Below the pieces are notes generated by a model. The model did not search any database. It saw only the letters and a program-made list of their open reading frames with translations, and was not told the origin of the DNA. A stretch of DNA of 64,000 bases from Bordetella genomosp. 9 (GTDB taxonomy: Bacteria; Pseudomonadota; Gammaproteobacteria; Burkholderiales; Burkholderiaceae_B): contig NZ_NEVJ01000003.1 in assembly GCF_002261425.1 (NCBI RefSeq), positions 868,001 through 932,000 of the forward strand, read 5' to 3'. Both the position numbers and the translations under genes were made by a program. Of this stretch, positions 55,406 through 63,891 are shown piece after piece. Numbering within the stretch: the stretch's first letter is position 1; every line of letters begins with the position of its first letter.

Positions 55406-57840
55406 ACCCGATGTACCGCTTCAATGAAAACGCCGGCGGCGCGGGCGATGTGAGCGCCGCCAAGGACGCGCCCGCGACGGATATGCCCGGCGATGCCGCG
55501 CGTACGCGGGCCGGCGGCAGGATAGGCGACCGCGTGGAACGCGTCGAGGATGGCCCCTTGCTGCGCGGCAAGGGCAAGTACGTGGGCGACGTCGATATTC
55601 CGGGCGGCCTGTACGCGGCCTTCGTGCGCAGCCCGCATGCGCACGCCAGGATACGCGGCATCGACACGGCCGCGGCGCTGCGGCGCGAAGGCGTGGTGGC
55701 GGTCATCACGGCGGCCGAGATGGCAAGCTACCTGACCAATCTGCGCATGCCCCTGGGCTTTCCCACGACGGCGCTGCCGGCCGGCATCACGCCGTACGTG
55801 CTGACGCCCGACGAGGTCTGCTTCGTCGGCGAAGCCCTGGCGCTGGTCATCGCCACCAGCCGCTATGCGGCCGAGGACGGCGCCGGCGACGTGCAGGTGG
55901 ATTACGAAACGCTGCCCGCGGTCGGCGACTGCCGCCGGGCCCTGGAGCCGGGGGCGCCGCGCGTGCGCACCGACTTCCCGGACAATGCGCTGACGCGTTT
56001 CACCGTCGCCTACGGCGATTGCGACCAGGCGTTCGCGCAGGCCGCGCACGTGTTCCAGGATTCCCTGCATCAACATCGCGGCGGCGCCCACCCGATGGAG
56101 GGGCGCGGCGTGGTGGCGGAATACGACGCGCTGCGCGATACGCTCACGGTGTGGTCTTCCACCCAGATGGCGCATGAACTGCAATTCACCCTGGCCGAGC
56201 TGCTCGGCCTGGCCGAGACGCGCATCCGCGTGATCGCGCCCGACGTGGGCGGCGGCTTCGGCGCCAAGTTCCTGATCTACCCCGAGGAAATCGCCATCGC
56301 GGCGGCCGCGTTCCATCTGCGCCAGCCGGTGAAATGGATAGAAGACCGCGCCGAACACTTCCTGTGCTCGATCCAGGAGCGCGACCAGTACTGGGACGTG
56401 GAAGTGGCCGTGGACGCCGATGCCCGCGTGCTGGGGATCCGCGGCCGCATGGTGCACGACCAGGGCGCCTACACGCCCCAGGGCATCAACTGCCCCTACA
56501 ACGCCGTGACGGGCGTGACCGGGCCCTATGTGGTGCCCAGCTTCCACGTCGACGCCATCGTGGCACAGACCAACAAGGTGTACACCATCCCGGTGCGGGG
56601 CGCGGGTTATCCGGAAGGCGCCTTCGTCATGGAACGACTGCTGGACCGTGTCGCGCAGGGGCTGGGACTGGACCGCGCGGAAGTCCGGCGCCGCAACCTG
56701 GTCACGGCCGACAAGCTGCCCTACGTGAAGCCGCTCAAGCAGCGGTCGGGCAAGCCCATCACGCTGGATACCGGCGACTATCTGCAAAGCCAGGACACCG
56801 TGCTGCGCGCCATCGACTATGCCGGCTTCGCCCGCCGCAAGGCCGAGGCCCGCGCCCAGGGCCGCCATATCGGCATCGGCCTGGCCAATGCCGTCAAGGG
56901 CACCGGCCGCGGACCGTTCGAGTCGGCGTCCGTGCGCATATCGGCGACCGGCCACATCAGCGCCGCGACGGGCGCCATGGCGATGGGCCAGGGCCTGCGT
57001 ACCGCCATGGCCCAGATCGTCGCCGACGTCCTGCACGTGCCCGTCGGCGACGTGAACGTGCTGACCGGCGATACCTCGGCGATCTCCATGGGCATCGGCG
57101 GCTTCGCCAGCCGCCAGACGGTGACGGGCGGCTCGTCGATGCTGCTGGCCGCGCGGCAGGTCGAGAAAAAGGCGCGCAAGGTCGCCGCCCACGTCCTGAA
57201 GGTCGACGAGCAGGACCTGGAGCTGCTGGACGGCAAGGTGCGGCTGCGCGGCCAGCCCGAGAAATTCGTCACGCTGGCGCAGATCGCGCGCACGCTGCGC
57301 GGGATACCCGGCTACGACCTGCCGCCCGATACCGGCGCGGGGCTGGAAGCGACGGTGTGCTGGGAGCCCGACGCCATGACCTACGCCAACGCCTGCCACG
57401 CCTGCGAAGTCGAGGTCGACCCCGATACCGGCAACGTGGCCATCCTGCGCTACGTCGCGCTGCAGGACTGCGGGCGGCTGATCAATCCCTTGATCGTCGA
57501 AGGCCAGATACACGGCGGCATCGTGCATGGCATCGGGAATGCCTTGTTCGAATACATGCGCTATGACGACAATGCCCAGCCGCTGACGACGACCTTCGCC
57601 GATTACCTGCTGCCCACGTCCACCGAGATTCCGCACCTGGAGCTGATCTTCACGCAAAGCCCCACGGACGCCAATCCGCTGGGCGTGAAGGGCGTGGGCG
57701 AAGTCGGCACCATTCCGGTGACGTCCGCCATCGCGTCGGCCATCGACGATGCGCTCTCCGATTTCGGCGTCCACGTGACGGCGATACCGGTCGATCCCGT
57801 ACGACTGGTGCGGCAGATGGATGAGGCAGCCGCCGCCTGA
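55402..57840 (+). CDS. Molybdenum hydroxylase large subunit (xanthine dehydrogenase/CoxL family)
   Basis: 812 aa from [13 protein letters not shown] at 55402 (ATGA overlap). Molybdopterin-binding features are DVGGGFGAKF, VRGAGYPEGAFVMERLLD (398-415) and Glu767 in GVKGVGEVGTIPVTSAIA, the conserved catalytic base. The CO-dehydrogenase active-site Cys motif (AYRCSFR) is replaced by VRGAGYPE, so this is a hydroxylase and not a CO dehydrogenase. It should introduce a hydroxyl from water next to a ring nitrogen or on an aldehyde. The N-terminal 40 residues are Gly/Ala/Asp-rich and variable. Confidence 0.94.
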   Translation: MNPMYRFNENAGGAGDVSAAKDAPATDMPGDAARTRAGGRIGDRVERVEDGPLLRGKGKYVGDVDIPGGLYAAFVRSPHAHARIRGIDTAAALRREGVVAVITAAEMASYLTNLRMPLGFPTTALPAGITPYVLTPDEVCFVGEALALVIATSRYAAEDGAGDVQVDYETLPAVGDCRRALEPGAPRVRTDFPDNALTRFTVAYGDCDQAFAQAAHVFQDSLHQHRGGAHPMEGRGVVAEYDALRDTLTVWSSTQMAHELQFTLAELLGLAETRIRVIAPDVGGGFGAKFLIYPEEIAIAAAAFHLRQPVKWIEDRAEHFLCSIQERDQYWDVEVAVDADARVLGIRGRMVHDQGAYTPQGINCPYNAVTGVTGPYVVPSFHVDAIVAQTNKVYTIPVRGAGYPEGAFVMERLLDRVAQGLGLDRAEVRRRNLVTADKLPYVKPLKQRSGKPITLDTGDYLQSQDTVLRAIDYAGFARRKAEARAQGRHIGIGLANAVKGTGRGPFESASVRISATGHISAATGAMAMGQGLRTAMAQIVADVLHVPVGDVNVLTGDTSAISMGIGGFASRQTVTGGSSMLLAARQVEKKARKVAAHVLKVDEQDLELLDGKVRLRGQPEKFVTLAQIARTLRGIPGYDLPPDTGAGLEATVCWEPDAMTYANACHACEVEVDPDTGNVAILRYVALQDCGRLINPLIVEGQIHGGIVHGIGNALFEYMRYDDNAQPLTTTFADYLLPTSTEIPHLELIFTQSPTDANPLGVKGVGEVGTIPVTSAIASAIDDALSDFGVHVTAIPVDPVRLVRQMDEAAAA

Positions 57841-57866
57841 GGGCGGCCGGCAGGCGGGCGCGCCGC

Positions 57867-57885
57867 GCCGGGATCGCGTCCCGGC
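57867..57885. terminator. Stem-loop between convergent genes
   Basis: GCCGGGA and TCCCGGC form a 7-bp stem with a 5-nt loop in the 51-bp gap between the large-subunit gene and the CoxG-like gene. No U tract on either strand, so termination is tentative. Confidence 0.35.
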
Positions 57886-57891
57886 CGGCGC

Positions 57892-58584
57892 TCAATGCGC
57901 GCCGACGATGTAGCCGATCGCCAGGCAGGCCACGGCGATCGCGGCGACCGCGATGGTCTGCCAGACCCGCAGTTCCTTGTAGATATTCCGGGGGGGCAGT
58001 CCGGCAGCGGCGCTGTCCTGCCCGTCCTGGCCGGCCAGGACGGCCACGGGCAGCGCCCGTGCCGCCGCTTGCGGCGCCGGGGCGGCGCGCGCCGGCGCGT
58101 GGGCCGGCGCGGCGCCATCGGTCACGCCAGCGGCCGGTCCGAAACTGCCCTTGAAGCGCGCGAAGAATTCCGCGGCCATCCGCTTGGCCACGCCATCGAT
58201 CAGCCGCGACCCGACCTGGGCCAGCTTGCCGGAAACCTCGGCGCTGGCCGTGTAGGTCAGGTGGGTGGCGGGCGATCCGGCATCGTCGTCGGGCGCCAGT
58301 GCGACCGATGCCTGTCCCTTGCCGAAGCCCGCGGCGCCGCCCGAACCTTCGAAAGACAAGGCGTAGCCCCGTGGCGGATCGCTGTCATGGATGGCCAGCC
58401 GTCCCTGGAAACGCGCCTTGACCGGCCCCACCGCCGCCAGCATGCTGATGCGGTATTCGTTGTCGCCCTGCCGTTCTATCGATTCGCAGCCCGGGATACA
58501 GGCCTTCAGTACCTGGGGGTCGTTCAGCGCCGCCCAGACCGCATCCCGAGGGGCGGGAATGCGTTGTTCGCCGGTCATCTCCAT
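57892..58584 (-). CDS. CoxG-like SRPBCC protein with C-terminal membrane anchor
   Basis: 230 aa. The N-terminal 145 residues are a CoxG/START-like fold (GEQRIPAPRDAVWAALNDPQVL, CIPGCESIERQGDNEY, DGVAKRMAAEFFARF). An Ala/Pro linker (about 150-200) leads to a C-terminal membrane helix (about 210-228). CoxG proteins anchor or recruit molybdenum hydroxylases to the membrane. It faces away from the hydroxylase operon but ends only 51 bp from it, and a TetR-type operator lies 48 bp upstream of its start, so it is co-regulated. Confidence 0.9.
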   Translation of the reverse strand: MEMTGEQRIPAPRDAVWAALNDPQVLKACIPGCESIERQGDNEYRISMLAAVGPVKARFQGRLAIHDSDPPRGYALSFEGSGGAAGFGKGQASVALAPDDDAGSPATHLTYTASAEVSGKLAQVGSRLIDGVAKRMAAEFFARFKGSFGPAAGVTDGAAPAHAPARAAPAPQAAARALPVAVLAGQDGQDSAAAGLPPRNIYKELRVWQTIAVAAIAVACLAIGYIVGAH

Positions 58585-58631
58585 TGCAGCCTACTCCGGG
58601 GGTTCCTGGAAGCCGAGAACTCTAAATTACC

Positions 58632-58647
58632 TTGACCGTACAGTCAA
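58632..58647. promoter_or_regulatory. TetR-type operator O3, upstream of the CoxG-like gene
   Basis: TTGACCGTACAGTCAA has perfect TTGAC/GTCAA arms. It lies 48 bp upstream of the CoxG-like start (58584) and 161 bp before the ABC binding-protein gene, in their shared divergent region. Confidence 0.7.
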
Positions 58648-58730
58648 TAAAACCCCTTGCCCTAGCAGGCATTGTGCGCCGCTCTCAGGGTAAACACTGC
58701 ATGGCAAGCCGGCTTTTGATCTTGTGTTGA

Positions 58731-58746
58731 TTAACCATGTAGTCAA
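58731..58746. promoter_or_regulatory. TetR-type operator O4, upstream of the ABC importer operon
   Basis: TTAACCATGTAGTCAA has one arm mismatch. It lies 62 bp before the ATG of the binding-protein gene, where it would block a promoter. Confidence 0.6.
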
Positions 58747-58808
58747 TAATTTCAACACCGCCGCGGGTTCAGGGGCGGCCAAGTTCATATCGATATCACG
58801 AGGGGTAT

Positions 58809-59798
58809 ATGAAAACCGCAACCTTCCTGCAGCGCGCCCTGTTGAGCGCGGCGATCTGCGTGGGCGTGGCGTCCGGCGGCAGCGCCGCGGCTGCCGAGAA
58901 ACTCAAGATCGTCTTCCCGACCTCGTCCGCCACGCTGGCCCTGCCCTATCTCGTGGCGCAGAAGAAAGGCTGGCTGGACGCGGAAGCCATCCAGGTCAGC
59001 GGCGATTCCAATGCCGTGCGCGCCTTGCTCGCGGGCACCGGCGACGTCGCCATCGTCGGCGCCTTCAACGCCTTCGCCGCCGCTGGCGAAGGCGCCAAGT
59101 TCAAGGCCATCGGCACCTGGCAAGGCATCAACGACTATGAACTCGTGGTGTCCAGCGACATCAACACCATGAAGGACGTCGAAGGCAAGATCTTCGCGGG
59201 CACGGGGCCCGGCGGCCCGCCGGAGGAATTCGGCAAGCTGTTGTTCCGCAAGAACGGCGTGGACGTCTCCAAGGTGCGTTTCATCGCCGTTTCCGGCGGG
59301 CACGCCAACATCGTCCAGGCCCTGATGGCGGGACGCGCATCGGCGGGCATGGTCAATACCCTGAGCGCCGTCACCGGCGTGCGGACCGGCAAGATCAAGA
59401 TCCTGGTCAGCATGGGCTCGGCCTATCCGCAGATCGGCTATGTCTACAACCTGGTGCGCAACGATCGCATCGACGATCCGGCGCTCAAGCCCAAGCTGCA
59501 ACAGCTGACGCTGGCTGGCATCAAGGCGTCCCGCTACATCATGGATCATCCCGACGAGGCCGTGCAGATCCTGGTGGAACGCTACCCGGACCTGGACAAG
59601 GGCCTGGCGACCGACGTCGTGCAGGAGCTGAACCGCAACAAGGTGTGGGGCGTGAACGGCGGCATTTCCAAGGAACAGGTTGCGGCCACCCTGGACATCT
59701 TCAAGAGCACCGGCATGCTCAAGGCGGACGTCGATCCCGCGCAGTTGTTCGATTACCGCTTCATCGATGCCGCGCTGAAGGAAGTCGGGGGTAAATGA
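58809..59798 (+). CDS. ABC transporter periplasmic binding protein (SsuA/TauA/NMT1 type)
   Basis: 329 aa. The signal peptide ends near SAAAAE (30). The NMT1/SsuA-like fold shows KIVFPTSSATLALPYLVAQKKGWLD, GTGDVAIVGAFNAFAAAGEG and GTGPGGPPEEFGKLLFRK. The family binds nitrate, taurine, alkanesulphonates, pyrimidine precursors or aromatic acids. In this context it probably delivers the pathway substrate. It leads the four-gene operon and lies behind operator O4. Confidence 0.92.
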   Translation: MKTATFLQRALLSAAICVGVASGGSAAAAEKLKIVFPTSSATLALPYLVAQKKGWLDAEAIQVSGDSNAVRALLAGTGDVAIVGAFNAFAAAGEGAKFKAIGTWQGINDYELVVSSDINTMKDVEGKIFAGTGPGGPPEEFGKLLFRKNGVDVSKVRFIAVSGGHANIVQALMAGRASAGMVNTLSAVTGVRTGKIKILVSMGSAYPQIGYVYNLVRNDRIDDPALKPKLQQLTLAGIKASRYIMDHPDEAVQILVERYPDLDKGLATDVVQELNRNKVWGVNGGISKEQVAATLDIFKSTGMLKADVDPAQLFDYRFIDAALKEVGGK

Positions 59799-59799
59799 C

Positions 59800-60687
59800 A
59801 TGGGTAGCCTTTCCATGCTGAAGACCGCCGGCGCCACCATGTTCACCGGCAGCGCGGCGGTCACCGCCGGCAGCGCCGCCGCGCCCATGCCCGCGCCCGG
59901 CGCGCCCATGGTCGACATCCGCGGCCTGAGCAAGTTCTATTTCGTGCGCGACACCGAGAATGGCGGCGAACCGCGCCGCATCGTCGCGCTGGACAAGGTC
60001 GACGCGACCATCGCGCGCGGCGAGTTCATCTCGCTGCTGGGGCCCAGCGGCTGCGGCAAGACCACCCTGCTGCGCATCGCCGCCGGCCTCACGCAATGGG
60101 CCGAAGGCTCCATCTCCATCGGCGGACAGCCGGTGAACGGGCCGCGCAAGGACGCCTGTATGGTGTTCCAGCATTTCGGCCTGCTGCCCTGGCGCAGCGT
60201 CATCGCCAACGTCGGCTTTCCGCTGGAGCTGGATGGCGTGTCGCTCAAGGAACGCACCGAACGCGGCATGGAGCTGCTCAAGCTGGTGGGACTGACGAAG
60301 TATGCGTCGCACTATCCCCATGAGTTGTCGGGCGGCATGCAGCAGCGGGTGGCCATCGCGCGCGCGCTGATGCGCCAGCCCAAGGTGCTGTTCATGGACG
60401 AGCCCTTCGGCGCGCTAGACGCGCAGACCCGCGAGAAGCTGCAGGAAGACTTCCTGAAGATCTGGGCCAACATCGGCACCACCGTCATGTTCGTCACCCA
60501 CAGCATCGATGAAGCCCTGGTCCTGTCGGACCGCATCTTCGTGTTCACGCCCAGCCCCGGGCGGCTGAAGGCCATCGTCGATTCGCCCCTGAAGGATGAA
60601 CGGCTGGGCGGCGACCCGCGCGCCCATCGCGCCTATGGCGACGCACGCCACGAATTGCGCAGCATGTTGATGGAGAGTCCGCAATGA
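59800..60687 (+). CDS. ABC transporter ATP-binding protein (SsuB/TauB type)
   Basis: 295 aa. Walker A LGPSGCGKTTLLR, Q-loop FQHFGLLPWRSV, signature [15 protein letters not shown], Walker B VLFMDEPFGALDAQTR and H-loop FVTHSIDEAL are typical of nitrate/sulphonate importers. The first 36 residues are an Ala/Gly/Met-rich extension, so a start near MVDIRGLSKFY (59908) is possible. It begins 1 bp after the binding-protein stop and overlaps the permease by 4 bp. Confidence 0.93.
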   Translation: MGSLSMLKTAGATMFTGSAAVTAGSAAAPMPAPGAPMVDIRGLSKFYFVRDTENGGEPRRIVALDKVDATIARGEFISLLGPSGCGKTTLLRIAAGLTQWAEGSISIGGQPVNGPRKDACMVFQHFGLLPWRSVIANVGFPLELDGVSLKERTERGMELLKLVGLTKYASHYPHELSGGMQQRVAIARALMRQPKVLFMDEPFGALDAQTREKLQEDFLKIWANIGTTVMFVTHSIDEALVLSDRIFVFTPSPGRLKAIVDSPLKDERLGGDPRAHRAYGDARHELRSMLMESPQ

Positions 60688-61511
60688 GTTCCGCCGCAAC
60701 CGCATCCAAGCCTTCCGCCGCGGAAACGCGCCCGGCCGGCCCGAAATGGTGGGTCTCGCATCCGAACATCGTCCGCTGCCTGTCGGTGGCGGTTTTCCTG
60801 CTGCTGTGGGAATACTTCGGACGCAAGATCGACCCGCTGTTCCTGGCGCCGCCCAGCCGCATCTTCGCGGCCGCCGTCGAGCTGACCAACAGCGGCGAAC
60901 TGGGCCGCGCGCTGATGGCGACGCTGTATCCGTTCGTCATCGGCATGGCCATCAGCGTGGTGGCGGGCGTGATGCTGGGCATCGCCATGGCGCAGTCGCG
61001 GCTGTTCGAGTACATCATCGATCCGTTCGTCAATGCCTTCTACGCCATCCCGCGTATCGCCCTGGTGCCGCTGATCATGCTGTGGGCGGGCCTGGATACC
61101 ACCGGCAAGATCGTGATCCTGGTGTCCAACGCGATTTTCCCGGTGATCATCAACACCTATGCCGGGATCCGCGACGTGCGCGGCTCCATACTGGAAGTGG
61201 GCAAGGCCTATGGCGCCACGCGGCCGCAGATCTTCTTCAAGATCCTGCTGCCGTCGGCCGTGCCCTTCATCATGACCGGCATCCGCCTGACCGTGGGCCA
61301 GGCCATCATCGGCATCATCGTCGCCGAGTTCCTGACCGCGCAGACGGGCCTGGGCGGCATGATCGTGTACTACGCGAACCTGTTCGCCACCGCCAAGCTG
61401 TTCGTTCCCATCATCGTCATCGGCGTGCTGGGCGTGGCGCTGACCGAGCTGGTGCAGCTGATCGAGCGGCGCTTCTCGCGCTGGCGCAAGCTGGAGCAGG
61501 ACCGTGGGTAG
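60684..61511 (+). CDS. ABC transporter permease (SsuC/TauC type)
   Basis: 275 aa. About six membrane helices begin near residue 30 (IVRCLSVAVFLLLWEYFG). The cytoplasmic loop EVGKAYGATRPQIFFKILLPSAVP is the coupling motif of this class. It forms the channel with the ATPase. It overlaps the aspartate-dehydrogenase-like gene by 8 bp. Confidence 0.93.
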   Translation: MSSAATASKPSAAETRPAGPKWWVSHPNIVRCLSVAVFLLLWEYFGRKIDPLFLAPPSRIFAAAVELTNSGELGRALMATLYPFVIGMAISVVAGVMLGIAMAQSRLFEYIIDPFVNAFYAIPRIALVPLIMLWAGLDTTGKIVILVSNAIFPVIINTYAGIRDVRGSILEVGKAYGATRPQIFFKILLPSAVPFIMTGIRLTVGQAIIGIIVAEFLTAQTGLGGMIVYYANLFATAKLFVPIIVIGVLGVALTELVQLIERRFSRWRKLEQDRG

Positions 61512-62328
61512 CCGCGGCGACGGCCGCGGGCCGCGCCGCATCGCCCTGATCGGCTTCGGCGCGATGGGCGGCCACGTCCACCGCGCCCTGGCTGGCGACG
61601 ATCGCCTGCGCATCACCGACGTGATCGTGCCGCCCGAACTGGTCGACGCGACGCAGGCGCGGCTGCAGGGCCAGGCGCGCGTCGTCGGCAAGGTCGACGA
61701 CATCGATACGCCGCTGGATTTCGCACTGGAATGCGCGGGACACCAGGCCGTTACCGGCACCGTTCCGCGGTTCCTGGCGCGCGGCGTGGACGTCATCGTC
61801 GCCTCGGTGGGCGCGCTCAGCCAGGACGGCCTGGTCGACGCGCTGGAAGCGGCGGCCCTGCAAGGCGGTGCGCAACTGACGCTGGTGCCCGGCGCGGTGG
61901 CCGGCATCGACGCCCTGGCGGCGGCGCGCCAGCAGGGCCTGGAATCCGTCGAATACATCGGCCGCAAGGCGCCCGCGGGCTGGCGCGGCACGGCGGCGGA
62001 ACAGAAGCTGGACCTGGACGCGCTGGCCAGGCCCACGGTGTTCTTCGAAGGCACGGCGCGCGAGGCCGCGGCGCTTTATCCCAAGAACGCCAACGTGGCC
62101 GCCATGGTCGGCCTGGCCGGCATCGGCCTGGACCGTACGCGCGTGACGCTGGTGGCCGATCCCGCCGCGCAGCGCAACAACCATCGCATCATCGCGCGGG
62201 GCGAGTTCGGCGACCTCGACATCCAGACGGCCGGCGTCACCCTGCCGGACAATCCCAAGACCTCGATGCTGGCGGCGCTGTCCATCGTGCGCGCCGTGCG
62301 CAACCGCGTGGCCGGCGTGGTGATCTGA
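61504..62328 (+). CDS. L-Aspartate dehydrogenase-like (NadX) NAD(P)-dependent enzyme
   Basis: 274 aa from a GTG at 61504. Rossmann start RIALIGFGAMGGHVHRAL, then LDFALECAGHQAVTGT, VDVIVASVGALS, LTLVPGAVAGIDALAAA and NNHRIIARGEFGD match aspartate dehydrogenases. The family removes or adds ammonia on aspartate. Last gene of an importer operon, so a catabolic role (nitrogen release from a ring-derived amino acid) is more likely than NAD synthesis. Convergent with the TetR gene, 15 bp apart. Confidence 0.9.
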   Translation: MGSRGDGRGPRRIALIGFGAMGGHVHRALAGDDRLRITDVIVPPELVDATQARLQGQARVVGKVDDIDTPLDFALECAGHQAVTGTVPRFLARGVDVIVASVGALSQDGLVDALEAAALQGGAQLTLVPGAVAGIDALAAARQQGLESVEYIGRKAPAGWRGTAAEQKLDLDALARPTVFFEGTAREAAALYPKNANVAAMVGLAGIGLDRTRVTLVADPAAQRNNHRIIARGEFGDLDIQTAGVTLPDNPKTSMLAALSIVRAVRNRVAGVVI

Positions 62329-62343
62329 GCAGGTGTATGCCGT

Positions 62344-63069
62344 TCAGGCCGTCGCGGCCTGGACGGCGCCGTCACCCGCCGCATCGGCGGCGTCGGGCCG
62401 CAGATAACGCAGCACCATCTCGGCAGCGTGATCCAGGCGCTGCTTGATACGCTGCGCCGTCATCAGCCGCTGGCCGAAGATGGCCTCGAAGGTGTAGCGG
62501 TTGCTGACGTAGTGCGCGGTCAGCGAGGTGATCGAGATATACAGGTCGACCGCGTCGATGTTTTCGCGGAACTGGCCTTCGTGCTGCCCCCGCTGCAGCA
62601 GGTCGCGTATGGTGTCCAGCAGCGGGTTGTACATCTCGCGGATCGCCGCGGACGTGACGATGTGCTTGCCCTGGTTCAGGTTTTCGCTGGACAGGATGCG
62701 CTGGAATTCGGGAAAGCGCACCCATACCTGCCCCGTGAACACGACCAGCCGCCGCATGCCGTTGACCGGATCCATGCCGCGGATCTGCAGATCCTTCTGC
62801 CGCGAACGTATGGAATCGTAGGTGTATTCCAGCACCGCTGTGAACAGGTCGTCCTTGTTGCCGAAGTGGTGGTACAGGACGTTCTTGTTGATGCCGGCGC
62901 GCAGCGCGATCTCGTCGACCCGGCCGCCGTCGTAGCCCTTGCTGGAAAACTCCGCCAGCGCGGCCTGGATGATGGTTTCTCGCGTCTTGCGCGAGCTTTC
63001 ACGGCGCACCACCGGCCGCGTCTTGTCGCGCGGCGGGCGTGCCTCGGTCGGTGCGTCTTGGGAGCTCAT
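62344..63069 (-). CDS. TetR/AcrR-family transcriptional regulator
   Basis: 241 aa. Helix-turn-helix at about 25-75: TRETIIQAALAEFSSKGYDGGRVDEIALRAGINKNVLYHHFGNKDDLF. The long C-terminal part (SRQKDLQIRGMDPVNGMRRL, NQGKHIVTSAAIREMYNPLLD) is the ligand and dimer domain. It is the only regulator gene in the 50-64 kb island and is the likely reader of the five palindromes. It lies 194 bp after the cupin gene and may be transcribed with it. Confidence 0.93.
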   Translation of the reverse strand: MSSQDAPTEARPPRDKTRPVVRRESSRKTRETIIQAALAEFSSKGYDGGRVDEIALRAGINKNVLYHHFGNKDDLFTAVLEYTYDSIRSRQKDLQIRGMDPVNGMRRLVVFTGQVWVRFPEFQRILSSENLNQGKHIVTSAAIREMYNPLLDTIRDLLQRGQHEGQFRENIDAVDLYISITSLTAHYVSNRYTFEAIFGQRLMTAQRIKQRLDHAAEMVLRYLRPDAADAAGDGAVQAATA

Positions 63070-63263
63070 GTCGGCGTCGTGGTGATCTTGTTCGGTGGCC
63101 TGGCGGCATGGGATTGCTTACGACTCCCATGTGCCCGACGGGTGGCTCACGCAGGGCCTGCACGGACCTTGGGATAGCGCGGTCGTGCGGCCAGACGGGC
63201 GGCGTCGACGCGGGCATCGACGTGCCGCCATTCTAGACGAGAATGCGATCCGGCCCGCCCCGG

Positions 63264-63803
63264 TCAGGACAGGTGGGCGGAGTCCAGGTGGGCCGAACGG
63301 CGCTTGAACAGCTCGTCGTCGGCATAGCCCATGGTCTCCGGGCGGGCACGGCCCAGCATGACCTGGAAGTACACCGGCTCCAGGCTGCGGTTCTCGTAGC
63401 CGTGGATGACGCCGGGAGGACACGCGATGCATTCCCACGGGCCCAGGCGCGTCCAGCGCGGTTCGCCGCCCTCTTCCTGGATGAAGACATCCAGGAACCC
63501 CTGCAGCACGAAGAACACTTCCTCGACCTCATGGGTATGGGCAGCGTTGCCCTGCCCCGGGTTGACGAACATGATGCTGAGCGTGAAGCCACGCGCCGGG
63601 ATCACCGTGGTATCGCCGACCTTGCCCGACCCGCCGGCGCCGATGAAGCGGTGCTGGGCACGCTTGTAGCCTTCGATCTTGGCGTCTTCGAACGCATTCC
63701 AATCCGGCACGCGGTTGGAGAAGCGCGCGATGTACTTCTGCTCGATTTCTTCGAGCGTGGCGGTGGCCAGTTCGGGGGGCCGCGGATGACGGGCGATTGC
63801 CAT
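63264..63803 (-). CDS. Cupin-domain protein
   Basis: 179 aa. The cupin barrel has HTHEVEEVFFVLQGFLDVFIQ (probable metal ligands His, His, Glu) and a late GVIHGYENRS supplying a further His, so it is a probable metal enzyme. Cupins of this type include aromatic ring-cleaving dioxygenases and isomerases. In the island it could open the ring of a dihydroxylated intermediate, which is inference. Operator O5 lies 73 bp upstream of its start. Confidence 0.87.
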   Translation of the reverse strand: MAIARHPRPPELATATLEEIEQKYIARFSNRVPDWNAFEDAKIEGYKRAQHRFIGAGGSGKVGDTTVIPARGFTLSIMFVNPGQGNAAHTHEVEEVFFVLQGFLDVFIQEEGGEPRWTRLGPWECIACPPGVIHGYENRSLEPVYFQVMLGRARPETMGYADDELFKRRSAHLDSAHLS

Positions 63804-63875
63804 TACTTGGACTCCATGGTCGGTTTCTTCCTGGCCGCGACAGCGGCTCCGGCATGGCGACCAGATTAATTAAAA

Positions 63876-63891
63876 TTGACTAGATAGTCAA
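63876..63891. promoter_or_regulatory. TetR-type operator O5, upstream of cupin/TetR
   Basis: TTGACTAGATAGTCAA is a perfect palindrome apart from its central two bases, and the symmetry extends one base further on each side (A before, T after). It lies 73 bp before the cupin start, so the cupin and probably the TetR gene are under autoregulation. Confidence 0.75.

Noticed and set aside
54860..57840. Aerobic CO dehydrogenase (coxMSL plus CoxG)
   Set aside because: The large subunit has VRGAGYPE in place of the Cys-containing CO-dehydrogenase motif, and the neighbours are catabolic genes rather than coxDEF.
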